From Candidatus Altarchaeota archaeon (GTDB taxonomy: Archaea; Altiarchaeota; Altiarchaeia; IMC4; SCGC-AAA252-I15), in the NCBI GenBank assembly GCA_018815265.1, contig JAHIYG010000013.1:1-7500 (forward strand): a DNA stretch of 7,500 bases, given 5' to 3'. The translations under genes and the position numbers were made by a program. The notes beneath the pieces were generated by a model. That model searched no databases and was not told the DNA's origin. It saw only the letters and a program-made list of their open reading frames with translations. Below are positions 1 through 6,924 of the stretch, piece by piece; the first letter of the stretch is position 1; the number at the start of each line of letters is the position of its first letter.

Positions 1-886
1 AAACCCTACCGCGCAAATCCCGAGACAGCAGACAATAGACACCTGCCGGGACTGCCAGCCAAAAATGATACCCAAAAAACATTACACCCAGCCAGTTCCT
101 GGCAGTAAACATCCACTCAGGATAAAGCATCCATAAGTCACTGAAGAATCCGGGCTTCGCCGTAAACTTGATTTCCTGAACCACATAATTTATGGGATTG
201 CCAGACAAAAGAAAATCTATGGCTAAAGTAGAACCAAACAAAAAGCCAAAAATCAAATAAAAGAAGATATGCCTCTTCAACTGCCTGATTTGTGTAATGG
301 TTATCGCCGCATAAACCAGCATCATCGAAAGAGCAGGTATCTTGATGAAGTAAGACCAAACAATGCAAAACCCTGAGAAAAAGTAGAATACAGAACTGTA
401 TCTCCGTACAACTCCTCCCTTTATGAAGAACAACATGCTCAAAGCCAAAAGCAAATTAGAGGGTATGTCTATCGTCAGAGTCGAGGCGAAACCTATGTCA
501 AACGGCGAAAACGCCTGTATGATGGCAGAAAAAAGAGCTACTTTTTCATCAGCCAACTCCAAAGCAATCAGGTACACGACCAAAACCAAAAGCGTAGATG
601 AAGCAAGCGCGAAAAGCACTAAGGAAAAGTCGTTCACGCCAAACAACGCAAAAGACAAAGCCGTGGGAATCCAGATTCCAATGCGGTAGTTCGAGCCAAA
701 CGACAAAGGCAACGCCTTGAAACCGTATTTCAGAAAGTTCAAAGAGGTCGAGGCATAGTATGCATCATCGCCCAAACCAAACCCTACCAGGTAATAGCTT
801 CTGAGAAGCAATGACACAAACAACAGCAGTATGACACCCTGATGCCTCCTAAAAAGGGCATTTACATCCTCTGTAGACACATGCAT
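1..886 (-). CDS. GT39/PMT-like membrane glycosyltransferase, N-terminal part (cut by window edge)
   Basis: The reading frame is open for 295 codons from ATG at 886 to the left edge with no stop, so the gene is partial. The protein begins MHVSTEDVNALF, followed by a hydrophobic segment at about residues 17-36. An extracytoplasmic loop then carries GDDAYYAS (Asp40-Asp41), the position of the catalytic/metal-binding acidic residues in GT-C enzymes of the GT39 type (protein mannosyltransferase, ArnT-like). Further membrane segments follow, including FGVNDFSLVLF leading into a long hydrophobic stretch and a loop with FSPFDIGFAS, all typical of this family. Family knowledge: such enzymes move a sugar from a polyprenyl-phosphate donor to an acceptor outside the cytoplasm. 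The exact substrate cannot be told. The start is uncertain. An AT-rich element (889-905) sits directly before ATG 886, too close to serve a leaderless transcript from it, so the true promoter or start may differ. It diverges from the radical SAM gene. Confidence 0.8.
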   Translation of the reverse strand, partial: MHVSTEDVNALFRRHQGVILLLFVSLLLRSYYLVGFGLGDDAYYASTSLNFLKYGFKALPLSFGSNYRIGIWIPTALSFALFGVNDFSLVLFALASSTLLVLVVYLIALELADEKVALFSAIIQAFSPFDIGFASTLTIDIPSNLLLALSMLFFIKGGVVRRYSSVFYFFSGFCIVWSYFIKIPALSMMLVYAAITITQIRQLKRHIFFYLIFGFLFGSTLAIDFLLSGNPINYVVQEIKFTAKPGFFSDLWMLYPEWMFTARNWLGVMFFGYHFWLAVPAGVYCLLSRDLRGRV

Positions 887-888
887 AG

Positions 889-905
889 ATATTTATTTTA
901 ATATG
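889..905 (+). promoter_or_regulatory. Archaeal TATA-like element for the radical SAM gene (divergent region)
   Basis: The AT-rich stretch ATATTTATTTTAATAT lies between the divergent genes. Its core (about 892-900) is 22-30 bp upstream of ATG 922, the spacing at which an archaeal TATA box gives a leaderless mRNA starting at that ATG. No clear Shine-Dalgarno sequence precedes 922, which fits. Read on the minus strand it could also serve the glycosyltransferase at 886, but the spacing there is too short. Assigned from spacing and composition only. Confidence 0.45.
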
Positions 906-921
906 GGCTTATTAGGGTTAA

Positions 922-2406
922 ATGGCTTCTATAGCGAATAATCCAATAAATGAAACGCTCCCCAGCCAGAAGTCTGCCAAAACCGGGGATTATTCGATAT
1001 ATCAAAGAGGAGATAGTAAACCTGAATCCCCTATTTGCTATAAAGTGCTTTTAATAAACGTCTGCTACCCCTATCCAGTCGTTACTGAGGGGGCGTTCGC
1101 AGGCATAAACAAGATTTGGCAGCCGCTTGAGCTCGCATACGCCCTCGCCAAACTGAAGGGGAGAGGGCATGATGCGCGGCTTCTGGATTCAAATGCACTT
1201 AGGGTAAAACCCGAAAAAACAGGGGAATACGCAGAAGAATATGATTTGATTTTCGTCTCCAGCACAAGCTATGACAGATGGGAGTGTCCACACCTTAATC
1301 TAAAGCCCACTGTTGAAACCATAAAGAGCATAAAAAAAGCAAATAAAAATGCGGTTGTGATAATTGTTGGAAGCCATGGAAGCGTCAGACCCAAAGAAAT
1401 GATTGATGAAACTGGCGCTGATGCCGTGCTTGTCGGAGAGCCTGAAGATGCGATACCGGAGATAGCAGACTCCAAAGACTGGAAAAAAACCCCCGGCATA
1501 GCATATGTGGAAGAGGGAAAACTAAGCTGCAATGAGAGGACAACATCAGTAGGCCTTGACAGCCTGCCGTTGCCCGACTTCAGCGACCTGCCGATGAAGA
1601 GATATTTTATGGACCTCTTGGGTGGGGATTTCGCAGTACTGGAAGCCAGCAGAAGCTGCCCATTCAACTGCAACTACTGCCTGAAAAAAATGTTCGGGAC
1701 ATACCGGAGAAAAAGCTTCAAGAAACTCAAGAGTGAGATAGAGTATGTAATGAAGGAATACAAAGTCAAAAAAATAAATTTCGTAGACCTCGAATTCACA
1801 GTAAATCGAAAACTAGTCGAAGAACTCTGCGACTGGATGATAAAGGATAGGATAAACCTGAAATGGAGCTGCCAGACTAGGCTAGATAGCGTAGATGAAA
1901 AACTCCTTAGAAAAATGAAGGATGCAGGATGCAGGTATGTGATGTACGGCGTCGAATCAGGCAGCCAAAAAATCATAGACTATATAGGGAAAAACATCAC
2001 CCTCGAGGACTTCAGAAAAGGGATGACTGCAACAAAGGAGGCGGGTTTGGGTTCGGTCTGTTTTTTCATGTTCGGGTTCCCTGGCGAAACAGACGAAGAC
2101 AGGGAAAAAACAGTGGAGTTGGCGTTGGAGCTTGACCCGGACTACGCAAGCTTCTTCCTAGTCAGACCCTACCCAGGCACCAGATGCTTTGATGAAGTTA
2201 CATCATACTCCCCCGGATTATTCCCACATGCAATAGGCTCCGATGAGGAGATACTTAAGCTGAAAAGATACTGTGACAGAGCCTTCTCACGATACTACTA
2301 CAGGCCAAAAACCATACTCAGACGGCTGTTAAGCGGGGAATTAGGAGTTATTGGCTTTCAAATCAAGGTATTTCTCTACAAAGTGGGGGTCCTACATGAA
2401 GACTAA
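922..2406 (+). CDS. B12-binding radical SAM protein
   Basis: A 494-residue protein with the class B (cobalamin-binding) radical SAM layout. Residues 1-38 are a polar, probably disordered extension. About 40-190 form a Rossmann-like B12-binding domain starting CYKVLLINVCYP, with GSHGSVRP (His152) and GADAVLVGEPEDAIPEI, typical of this family. The radical SAM core starts near 236: SRSCPFNCNYC supplies the CxxxCxxC iron-sulfur ligands Cys246, Cys250 and Cys253. GVESGS (343-348) is the SAM-contact region and FGFPGET (384-390) a late-strand motif common in these enzymes. The last 60 residues are basic and hydrophobic. Family knowledge: members methylate unactivated carbons or rearrange lipids, tetrapyrroles, antibiotics and sugars; B12 may be structural or lost in some. 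The substrate is not readable here. The start at 922 is supported by the TATA spacing. The 3' end overlaps the GT2 gene by 11 nt, so the two are probably cotranscribed and may act on one lipid-linked sugar or membrane lipid. Confidence 0.93.
   Translation: MASIANNPINETLPSQKSAKTGDYSIYQRGDSKPESPICYKVLLINVCYPYPVVTEGAFAGINKIWQPLELAYALAKLKGRGHDARLLDSNALRVKPEKTGEYAEEYDLIFVSSTSYDRWECPHLNLKPTVETIKSIKKANKNAVVIIVGSHGSVRPKEMIDETGADAVLVGEPEDAIPEIADSKDWKKTPGIAYVEEGKLSCNERTTSVGLDSLPLPDFSDLPMKRYFMDLLGGDFAVLEASRSCPFNCNYCLKKMFGTYRRKSFKKLKSEIEYVMKEYKVKKINFVDLEFTVNRKLVEELCDWMIKDRINLKWSCQTRLDSVDEKLLRKMKDAGCRYVMYGVESGSQKIIDYIGKNITLEDFRKGMTATKEAGLGSVCFFMFGFPGETDEDREKTVELALELDPDYASFFLVRPYPGTRCFDEVTSYSPGLFPHAIGSDEEILKLKRYCDRAFSRYYYRPKTILRRLLSGELGVIGFQIKVFLYKVGVLHED
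2385..2390 (+). promoter_or_regulatory. Ribosome binding site deciding the GT2 start
   Basis: GGGGGT inside the end of the radical SAM gene lies 5 nt before ATG 2396 and can pair, with one G-U wobble, with the 16S 3' end. It supports 2396 as the start rather than the upstream in-frame TTG at 2351. An internal gene of an operon would need such a site, unlike the leaderless first gene. Confidence 0.5.
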
Positions 2407-3079
2407 ACTGTCAATAATTGTGCCTGCACTAAACGAGGAGAAAAGAATAAACCAAGCACTGAAGAGCATAACCGAGGAATTCAAAGACGCGGAAGTCATA
2501 GTGGTTTCAGACGGCAGCACAGACAAAACAACAGAGATAGTGAGAAAGTATGTGAAGATAAAATTGATTGAATCTGAAAAAACCGAAGGCAAAGGAGCGT
2601 CGATAGTCAAGGGCTTCAGGGCTGCAGATGGAGAAGTCATAGGGTTCCTGGATGCAGACGGTTCATTCAAGCCAAAGGATGTGAAGGAACTGCTGAAACA
2701 GCTGAGGGGAGATGTCGACTGCGTTGTGGCGTCAAAGTGGGTCGGCAAAAGATTTCATGAAGTCGGAGAGACGACATTCCGGAAGATATCATCTCGGGCA
2801 TGGAATATGCTGCTTAGAGCCCTGCTAGGTTTAGACCTATGCGACACACAAGCCGGAGCTAAATTCCTGAAAAAGAAGGCGTTCGAATCCATAGACACAG
2901 AATACATAACAGCAGGCTTCGAATACGACGTCGAGCTACTGTACCGGCTTAAGAGAAAAAAATACAAAATAAAGGAGGTATACATACCCTTTGAGGATGT
3001 TGCAGAGTCGACATTCCGGTATGGGAAGACACCCACAATGTTTCTGAGCCTCCTGAGGATATGGTGGAATACTAAGTAG
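2396..3079 (+). CDS. GT2-family glycosyltransferase, dolichol/polyprenyl-phosphate sugar synthase-like
   Basis: A 227-residue GT-A enzyme of glycosyltransferase family 2. Near the N-terminus, LSIIVPALNEE (5-15) opens the nucleotide-binding fold. VVSDGSTDKT (36-45) is the classic DGS motif, and GFLDADGSF (83-91) contains the DxD-type metal site Asp86-Ala-Asp88. The later part, with TQAGAKFLKKKAF and GFEYDVELLYRLK, matches the acceptor side of Dpm1/Alg5-like synthases, which transfer mannose or glucose from a nucleotide sugar to a polyprenyl phosphate on the cytoplasmic face. There is no C-terminal membrane segment, so it is a short, Dpm1-sized enzyme that would associate peripherally with the membrane. 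Donor and lipid are not determined. Translation probably starts at ATG 2396 behind GGGGGT, overlapping the radical SAM stop by 11 nt and implying translational coupling. It ends in TAG only 4 nt from the converging gene. Its product would be a natural donor for the GT-C membrane enzymes on either side. Confidence 0.92.
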   Translation: MKTKLSIIVPALNEEKRINQALKSITEEFKDAEVIVVSDGSTDKTTEIVRKYVKIKLIESEKTEGKGASIVKGFRAADGEVIGFLDADGSFKPKDVKELLKQLRGDVDCVVASKWVGKRFHEVGETTFRKISSRAWNMLLRALLGLDLCDTQAGAKFLKKKAFESIDTEYITAGFEYDVELLYRLKRKKYKIKEVYIPFEDVAESTFRYGKTPTMFLSLLRIWWNTK

Positions 3080-3083
3080 GTGC

Positions 3084-4502
3084 TCAACTGCAGCTGCATT
3101 CAATCGGCTCAAGCCATGCATCGCTTACGTCCACCCCCCAGCAGTCGTTTCTGCTGTGGTTTAAGATGATGTTTGAGGAAGCCGACGTAATGAGTTCTTT
3201 AGGTATGAAATATGACCTCTTGTTCCACCCGACCTTGCTGTCAGACTGGCTTAGGGTGTCAAGATATTTTCCATTAAAGTATATGTCGGCAGTCCGGCAC
3301 CAGTGGCTGTCATCAACCAAGAAACTCAAGCGGTGGTTGACGCCTGGTTTGGAAGCCATGTTGAAACTAATCATTCCAAAATTCACATACACGAAGTCAC
3401 CCCTGGATTTGTCGCATGCTGCAGTGCACACTAACTCGTGCCCCTCATTCTCTGCTACATTGTCAAAGCCCATGTCAAAGTGGTCGCCAGTGGAGAAAAT
3501 CCCGGAAAATGAGCCACTACCACCTGAATAACCCATTTCACTGCAAAGGTCTGCACACTCCACCTGCATAGTGGAATAAATACCTGATAGATAGTGCAGA
3601 ATCAAGACTGCAAAAGCCAAGGCCAAAAGCTTCCTCCAATGCCTGAGCAAGTTAGATAAGACGTCAAGAAGTGAATATTCCATATCCACAAGCTTAGTGC
3701 AGAATTTGGAAAAACCGTGGGAAAATCGAGAGTCATTAAGATAGCCTCTGCTCCAAAGGACATAGGATATGCAGACAACCAAACCTAAAAAAGTCATAAG
3801 ATACCCCAAGTATCCAAGGGGTGTCAAACCATAGGTTAGCTTAAATGAGTTGCCTGCAGGGTAAACCAGCATAAACGCGGGACCAGCCAGATAGATTTTA
3901 TCAGCACCTGTTACACTCCACCCTGGATTGTAGGTGACCTTCACAATATGAGGCTTGCCAGGGCAAGACGTGTTGACGTCGACAAATTCATTGCCGACTG
4001 CATATGAGACCTCGCAGCCCGCACCGGTCTCCATGCGAGCCAAAGCCTCTGGATTAAAGCCGTCACCTACGACAGCTGCAAAACGACCCATATCTGTTTC
4101 ATCAGATGATTTCGCAACCGCCAAAGGCACATCGATGGCGTCAGGTTTCTTCCACCAAGACATTATAGCCTGCCTCCAATCATCTGAGACAACCAAGACA
4201 GGCAGGTAATATGGAACCTCAACCAAAGGTATTTCCTCAGAGAGCTCGTAGACATCCAGGTCATATTCAAAAGACTTCAAATGCCTGAAGCCGCCATCTT
4301 GCACCAATGCATTCTTGAGCATATCAGATGATGCCACCACATATTTTGGCGCGAAATACCTGAAGTGTTTCTTGGCATCTTCGAAATTGAATCTCGTGCA
4401 GCGCATATAGGAGAGGGGACATGTCGCCGCCTTGGAGTACTCTGACTGCATAAAGAAGTGGAAGGGGCTTGATGCTGCAGACTCTATGTTCAGACCCTCC
4501 AA
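3084..4502 (-). CDS. C-terminal half of the PTPS-related membrane protein, separated by an in-frame stop
   Basis: This frame is the direct continuation of the gene starting at 5945. It is open from 4568, just after the TAA, and 4502 is merely the first TTG, with no ribosome site. Counting from 4502, residues 1-110 continue the extracellular part, with the family-typical VLEGLNIESAASSPF and the YFAPKYVVASS and YDLDVYEL blocks. About 140-225 form a beta-rich domain containing YNPGWSVTGADKIYL and FMLVYPAG. Membrane segments lie at about 226-250 and 290-309. Residues 311-472 form an extracellular domain with eight cysteines (316, 320, 359, 363, 402, 454, 469, 471) and a GWNKRSYFIP...WGVDVSDAWLEP pattern resembling a ligand-binding beta-sandwich. 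Family knowledge: the soluble part and last helices belong to the same polypeptide as the GT-C-like membrane core. Without readthrough this half would not be made or would lack its membrane core. It ends with TGA, 4 nt from the GT2 gene. Confidence 0.75.
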   Translation of the reverse strand: MEGLNIESAASSPFHFFMQSEYSKAATCPLSYMRCTRFNFEDAKKHFRYFAPKYVVASSDMLKNALVQDGGFRHLKSFEYDLDVYELSEEIPLVEVPYYLPVLVVSDDWRQAIMSWWKKPDAIDVPLAVAKSSDETDMGRFAAVVGDGFNPEALARMETGAGCEVSYAVGNEFVDVNTSCPGKPHIVKVTYNPGWSVTGADKIYLAGPAFMLVYPAGNSFKLTYGLTPLGYLGYLMTFLGLVVCISYVLWSRGYLNDSRFSHGFSKFCTKLVDMEYSLLDVLSNLLRHWRKLLALAFAVLILHYLSGIYSTMQVECADLCSEMGYSGGSGSFSGIFSTGDHFDMGFDNVAENEGHELVCTAACDKSRGDFVYVNFGMISFNMASKPGVNHRLSFLVDDSHWCRTADIYFNGKYLDTLSQSDSKVGWNKRSYFIPKELITSASSNIILNHSRNDCWGVDVSDAWLEPIECSCS

Positions 4503-4568
4503 TACAGGATGCTTGCCGAAGAAAGGAATTAACTCCAGCGTCCTTGGAGTCCCAAACTGGTCATGTGC

Positions 4569-4571
4569 TTA
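4569..4571 (-). other. In-frame TAA interrupting the PTPS-related gene
   Basis: Codon 459 of the frame from ATG 5945 is TAA. Protein similarity in style and frame runs straight across it: GRVVHEFS, stop, AHDQFGTPRTLE. The 494 codons after it contain no other stop until the natural TGA at 3084-3086. One base change from AAA, GAA, CAA or TCA would create it. TAA ends two other genes here (2406, 6924), so it is not a reassigned codon. Confidence 0.9.
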
Positions 4572-5945
4572 AGAAAATTCATGGACAACCCTGCCATCAG
4601 GCAAAGTTGAGAGGTAGTCGAAGAATTTCTTAACACCAGGCCACGTAGTCAACACATCATATCCCTTATAATTCCAAGACACCCATGAAGGTACAGCACC
4701 ATCGTATTTCAGGCTGAAAACCTGCTTAATAGACGTTTTGACGGTGGGGTCTGAAAATTCGATTACACCAGAGTACAATCCCCTGGAAAGGGCAAGTATC
4801 TGCATGTTCTGGGTAACCCACATCATAGAAATCAAAAGGACAATAATGGATGATATCCACACGCCCCTAAACGACCTTATAATCTTTGAGAGCACATATG
4901 CGGAAAGATAAAGTATCCCAAGATATGCGAAAGGCATGAACCGCACATCCAAAAGATGCTCTGTGGAACTTAGTTTGATGAACGCGAAAAACAAAATGGG
5001 CGAGATGGTGATAGACAGTAGATACCCGAGCTTCCTGCTTGGCTTGTAGAGGAAATAAAAGACTGCCGCTATTGCTAGAGGATAGAATGGAAGAAGTATG
5101 TTAGGCACTACCTCCCATATGCTCTGGCTTCTCCAAGCACCAAATGCTGTGGACCACCCGAGTTTGGCGACAGTATTCATGCTCCAGAATGCAGACAACA
5201 GAAAACCACATATGTATACCGCCCACAGCCTGTTGGCTTTCGCAATAAAATCCTTCTTGGCCCTTGAAATTACGATAGGCATGGACGATGAAACCGCCCA
5301 GATGAGGGTGTAGATGTGACAAATGGGTATTGCCGCCAAAACTATGGCAGATTTTAGGAAATGCTTTTTGGATTCGACAAACGAGTAAACCAGCCCCATG
5401 AACAGCACAGCCAATGCCTGCCCCCAGGTAAATGTGAACTGCCCAGCCAACGTGCTTTTTATGTTGCCTCCCCAGATGCTGTATTCCTCGTTGAAGAGAA
5501 GGCACAGGCTAAACACACAAGCCAATGCAGGAGCAGGATGCTTGAATCCCACAAGCCTCATGTAGGCGTAGCTTGCAATGGGTAGGAGAAATACTCCGAA
5601 CGCTGTCACAAGCTTGAAGGATATGTTGAAGGAGATGACGTAGGACATCAGTGCAGCTACGGCGAACGGTAGGGGAAAATAATATTCAAAAATGGGGAAT
5701 CCACCATACCAGTCCATGCTCCAACCAAAAAGTTTCAGGTGAGGCAGAAGATACTGCCGCATATACCATGCAGGATACATGTGTGAGCCGGTGTCTCCGC
5801 CTGTGATAAATGTGTCAGACAACAAAAGAGATGGCTGAAATATAGACAGGAGAAACGCATATGTCACAGCGACAAAAATGAAGTCTATGAAATACTCGAT
5901 TGATTTACCCCAATGCTTCATCTGCAAAACAAGTCTACCAACCAT
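4569..5945 (-). CDS. 6-pyruvoyl-tetrahydropterin synthase-related membrane protein (PF10131-type), N-terminal half, probable pseudogene
   Basis: A 458-residue polytopic membrane protein with about eleven hydrophobic segments; the first is at residues 19-36. The loop after it carries TGGDTGSHMYP (GGDTGSH at 49-55), the hallmark of the family named '6-pyruvoyl tetrahydropterin synthase-related'. Despite the name, these are GT-C-like membrane proteins and no PTPS activity is implied. Asp51 sits where GT-C enzymes keep a catalytic acid. WYGGFPIFEYYFPLPF and the later GGNIKSTLAGQF are also family-like. The C-terminal end leaves the membrane and reads FFDYLSTLPDGRVVHEFS, then TAA. Family members run on into a large extracellular domain, and here that domain is found in the same frame after the stop. 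Alone this piece is about half of the expected roughly 950 residues. Likely role (inference): transfer of a lipid-linked sugar outside the cytoplasm. ATG 5945 is preceded by a TATA-like box at 5979-5986. Met9 is an alternative start. Confidence 0.85.
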   Translation of the reverse strand: MVGRLVLQMKHWGKSIEYFIDFIFVAVTYAFLLSIFQPSLLLSDTFITGGDTGSHMYPAWYMRQYLLPHLKLFGWSMDWYGGFPIFEYYFPLPFAVAALMSYVISFNISFKLVTAFGVFLLPIASYAYMRLVGFKHPAPALACVFSLCLLFNEEYSIWGGNIKSTLAGQFTFTWGQALAVLFMGLVYSFVESKKHFLKSAIVLAAIPICHIYTLIWAVSSSMPIVISRAKKDFIAKANRLWAVYICGFLLSAFWSMNTVAKLGWSTAFGAWRSQSIWEVVPNILLPFYPLAIAAVFYFLYKPSRKLGYLLSITISPILFFAFIKLSSTEHLLDVRFMPFAYLGILYLSAYVLSKIIRSFRGVWISSIIVLLISMMWVTQNMQILALSRGLYSGVIEFSDPTVKTSIKQVFSLKYDGAVPSWVSWNYKGYDVLTTWPGVKKFFDYLSTLPDGRVVHEFS

Positions 5946-5978
5946 ACCCTACAACTCCACAAAAATTAGACAACCACG

Positions 5979-5986
5979 AATAAATA
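5979..5986 (-). promoter_or_regulatory. TATA-like box for the PTPS-related gene
   Basis: Read on the minus strand the bases are TATTTATT, centred about 38 nt upstream of ATG 5945. Transcription would start near 5956 and leave a leader of about 10 nt (GAGTTGTAGGGT before ATG), with at best a weak ribosome site. Composition and spacing are the only evidence. Confidence 0.4.
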
Positions 5987-5994
5987 CCTACAAT

Positions 5995-6002
5995 AATTTA
6001 TT
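5995..6002 (+). promoter_or_regulatory. TATA-like box for the GNAT-like gene
   Basis: AATTTATT lies 26-33 nt upstream of ATG 6028, the distance expected for a leaderless archaeal transcript. No Shine-Dalgarno sequence precedes that ATG. This box and the one for the divergent gene lie about 10 bp apart, so factors binding the two promoters could interfere with each other. Confidence 0.45.
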
Positions 6003-6027
6003 TCCGAAACATTCCTAGTTTAATGTA

Positions 6028-6924
6028 ATGCAAAGGCAAGAGAGAGGTAAAACACCTGATAGCCTTCCGAAACCTAGGGGTTTAAACGACATGGAAAAGG
6101 CAGACATGGAGAGGATAAGAGCCAACTGTAGGGTTGAGATTGCGGATTCAAACCATCCAAGACTGTCTGATGAAGTTGAGGAGTATTTGAGGTATCTGAG
6201 GATCCACAGGCTGATTTCACTGCCTCAAGACATGCAAAGCCAATCCAACACCATGTTCAGGAGAATAATCGAAAAAGGCTTGAGAGTAGCATTACTCAAG
6301 TATAAAGGCCCAGAAGTCCCAGTGGGGGGCAATGCCACACTACCTCCGGAAGCAGTCATTGGAGTAAACAGTTCAAAGCAGACAGACGCATACCCCCATG
6401 AATGGTTTGACAACCTGCTTAAGGCAAGACAGAACCACACAATGGATGATTTAACGACTGCAGTCGAATCCGCAAGGGGACGGCTTAAATTCCAACCCTT
6501 TAGGGAGATAACCGATAGAGACGAGCCAGTAATCGCTGCCGGTAAGGGAGCGGGATTTTTGTCCCTGATACATGTAAGCCCTCGGCTGAGAGGGTGCGGC
6601 CTTTCACAAATCCTTCTTCCAGAGGTTCTAAAATACTACTGGCAGGCAAGAGATGTGCCGTATGTCTTTGTATACGGCAGAACACCTGCGATATCACGGG
6701 AGCAAGAGATGAAGGCTGAATTTGAAGAAAGTGGAGTAGTATCTACCCAAAATTTAAACCGCTACATCACCCAAGTCCTAGGTGGTGTAAAGAGAGATTT
6801 TGGCGTGGGAGTCAACCAGAAGGCCGGTGCAGAAATAATATGCGGACTGCCTGATTCAGTCCTCGATAGAGAGAGCCTAAACTGTGGATATCTCGCGATA
6901 TACAAAAATCCTAGACTACAGTAA
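6028..6924 (+). CDS. GNAT-like acyltransferase domain protein, function unknown
   Basis: A 298-residue soluble protein. The recognisable part is around residues 170-215. A strand FLSLIHVSPRL is followed by RLRGCG (Arg186 to Gly191), which fits the Q/R-x-x-G-x-G/A acetyl-CoA pyrophosphate loop (motif A) of the GNAT superfamily. A helix with LLPEVLKYYW comes next, then a strand with VPYVFVYGRTP. The first 35 residues are charged and likely flexible. Residues 36-165 are mostly helical with no motif I know, and 215-298 may complete the fold. Family knowledge: GNAT enzymes transfer an acyl group from acyl-CoA to amines; the acceptor cannot be told here. It is cytoplasmic, with no signal peptide or membrane segment. 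ATG 6028 is chosen because of the TATA spacing; Met22 is the alternative. The gene stands alone between a divergent and a convergent neighbour and overlaps the latter by 14 bp. A non-catalytic GNAT fold is possible. Confidence 0.65.
   Translation: MQRQERGKTPDSLPKPRGLNDMEKADMERIRANCRVEIADSNHPRLSDEVEEYLRYLRIHRLISLPQDMQSQSNTMFRRIIEKGLRVALLKYKGPEVPVGGNATLPPEAVIGVNSSKQTDAYPHEWFDNLLKARQNHTMDDLTTAVESARGRLKFQPFREITDRDEPVIAAGKGAGFLSLIHVSPRLRGCGLSQILLPEVLKYYWQARDVPYVFVYGRTPAISREQEMKAEFEESGVVSTQNLNRYITQVLGGVKRDFGVGVNQKAGAEIICGLPDSVLDRESLNCGYLAIYKNPRLQ

Noticed and set aside
138..368. Minus-strand 76-codon frame
   Set aside because: It is in a different frame of the same strand as the GT39-like gene. 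Its Cys/Phe/Trp-rich content is what an out-of-frame reading of membrane codons gives.
423..689. Plus-strand 88-codon frame
   Set aside because: It lies antisense inside the open minus-strand GT39-like frame, which has membrane-protein character and a catalytic-loop motif. The plus frame has no recognisable content.
2351..2395. TTG at 2351 as GT2 start
   Set aside because: The extra 15 residues only mirror radical SAM codons. ATG 2396 has a ribosome site 5 nt upstream and places the IIVPALNEE strand at the normal distance from the N-terminus.
3955..4209. Plus-strand 84-codon frame, and similarly 3166-3531
   Set aside because: Both are antisense to the C-terminal half of the PTPS-related gene, whose frame carries the conserved family blocks.
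4569..4571. Reassigned TAA or pyrrolysine-type recoding
   Set aside because: TAA also ends the radical SAM and GNAT-like genes in the expected places, and pyrrolysine uses TAG, which here ends the GT2 and secreted-protein genes normally.
5098..5585. Several plus and minus frames of 70-134 codons inside the PTPS-related gene
   Set aside because: They are shadows. Histidine- and glutamine-rich translations without motifs overlap the GGDTGSH-type membrane protein.
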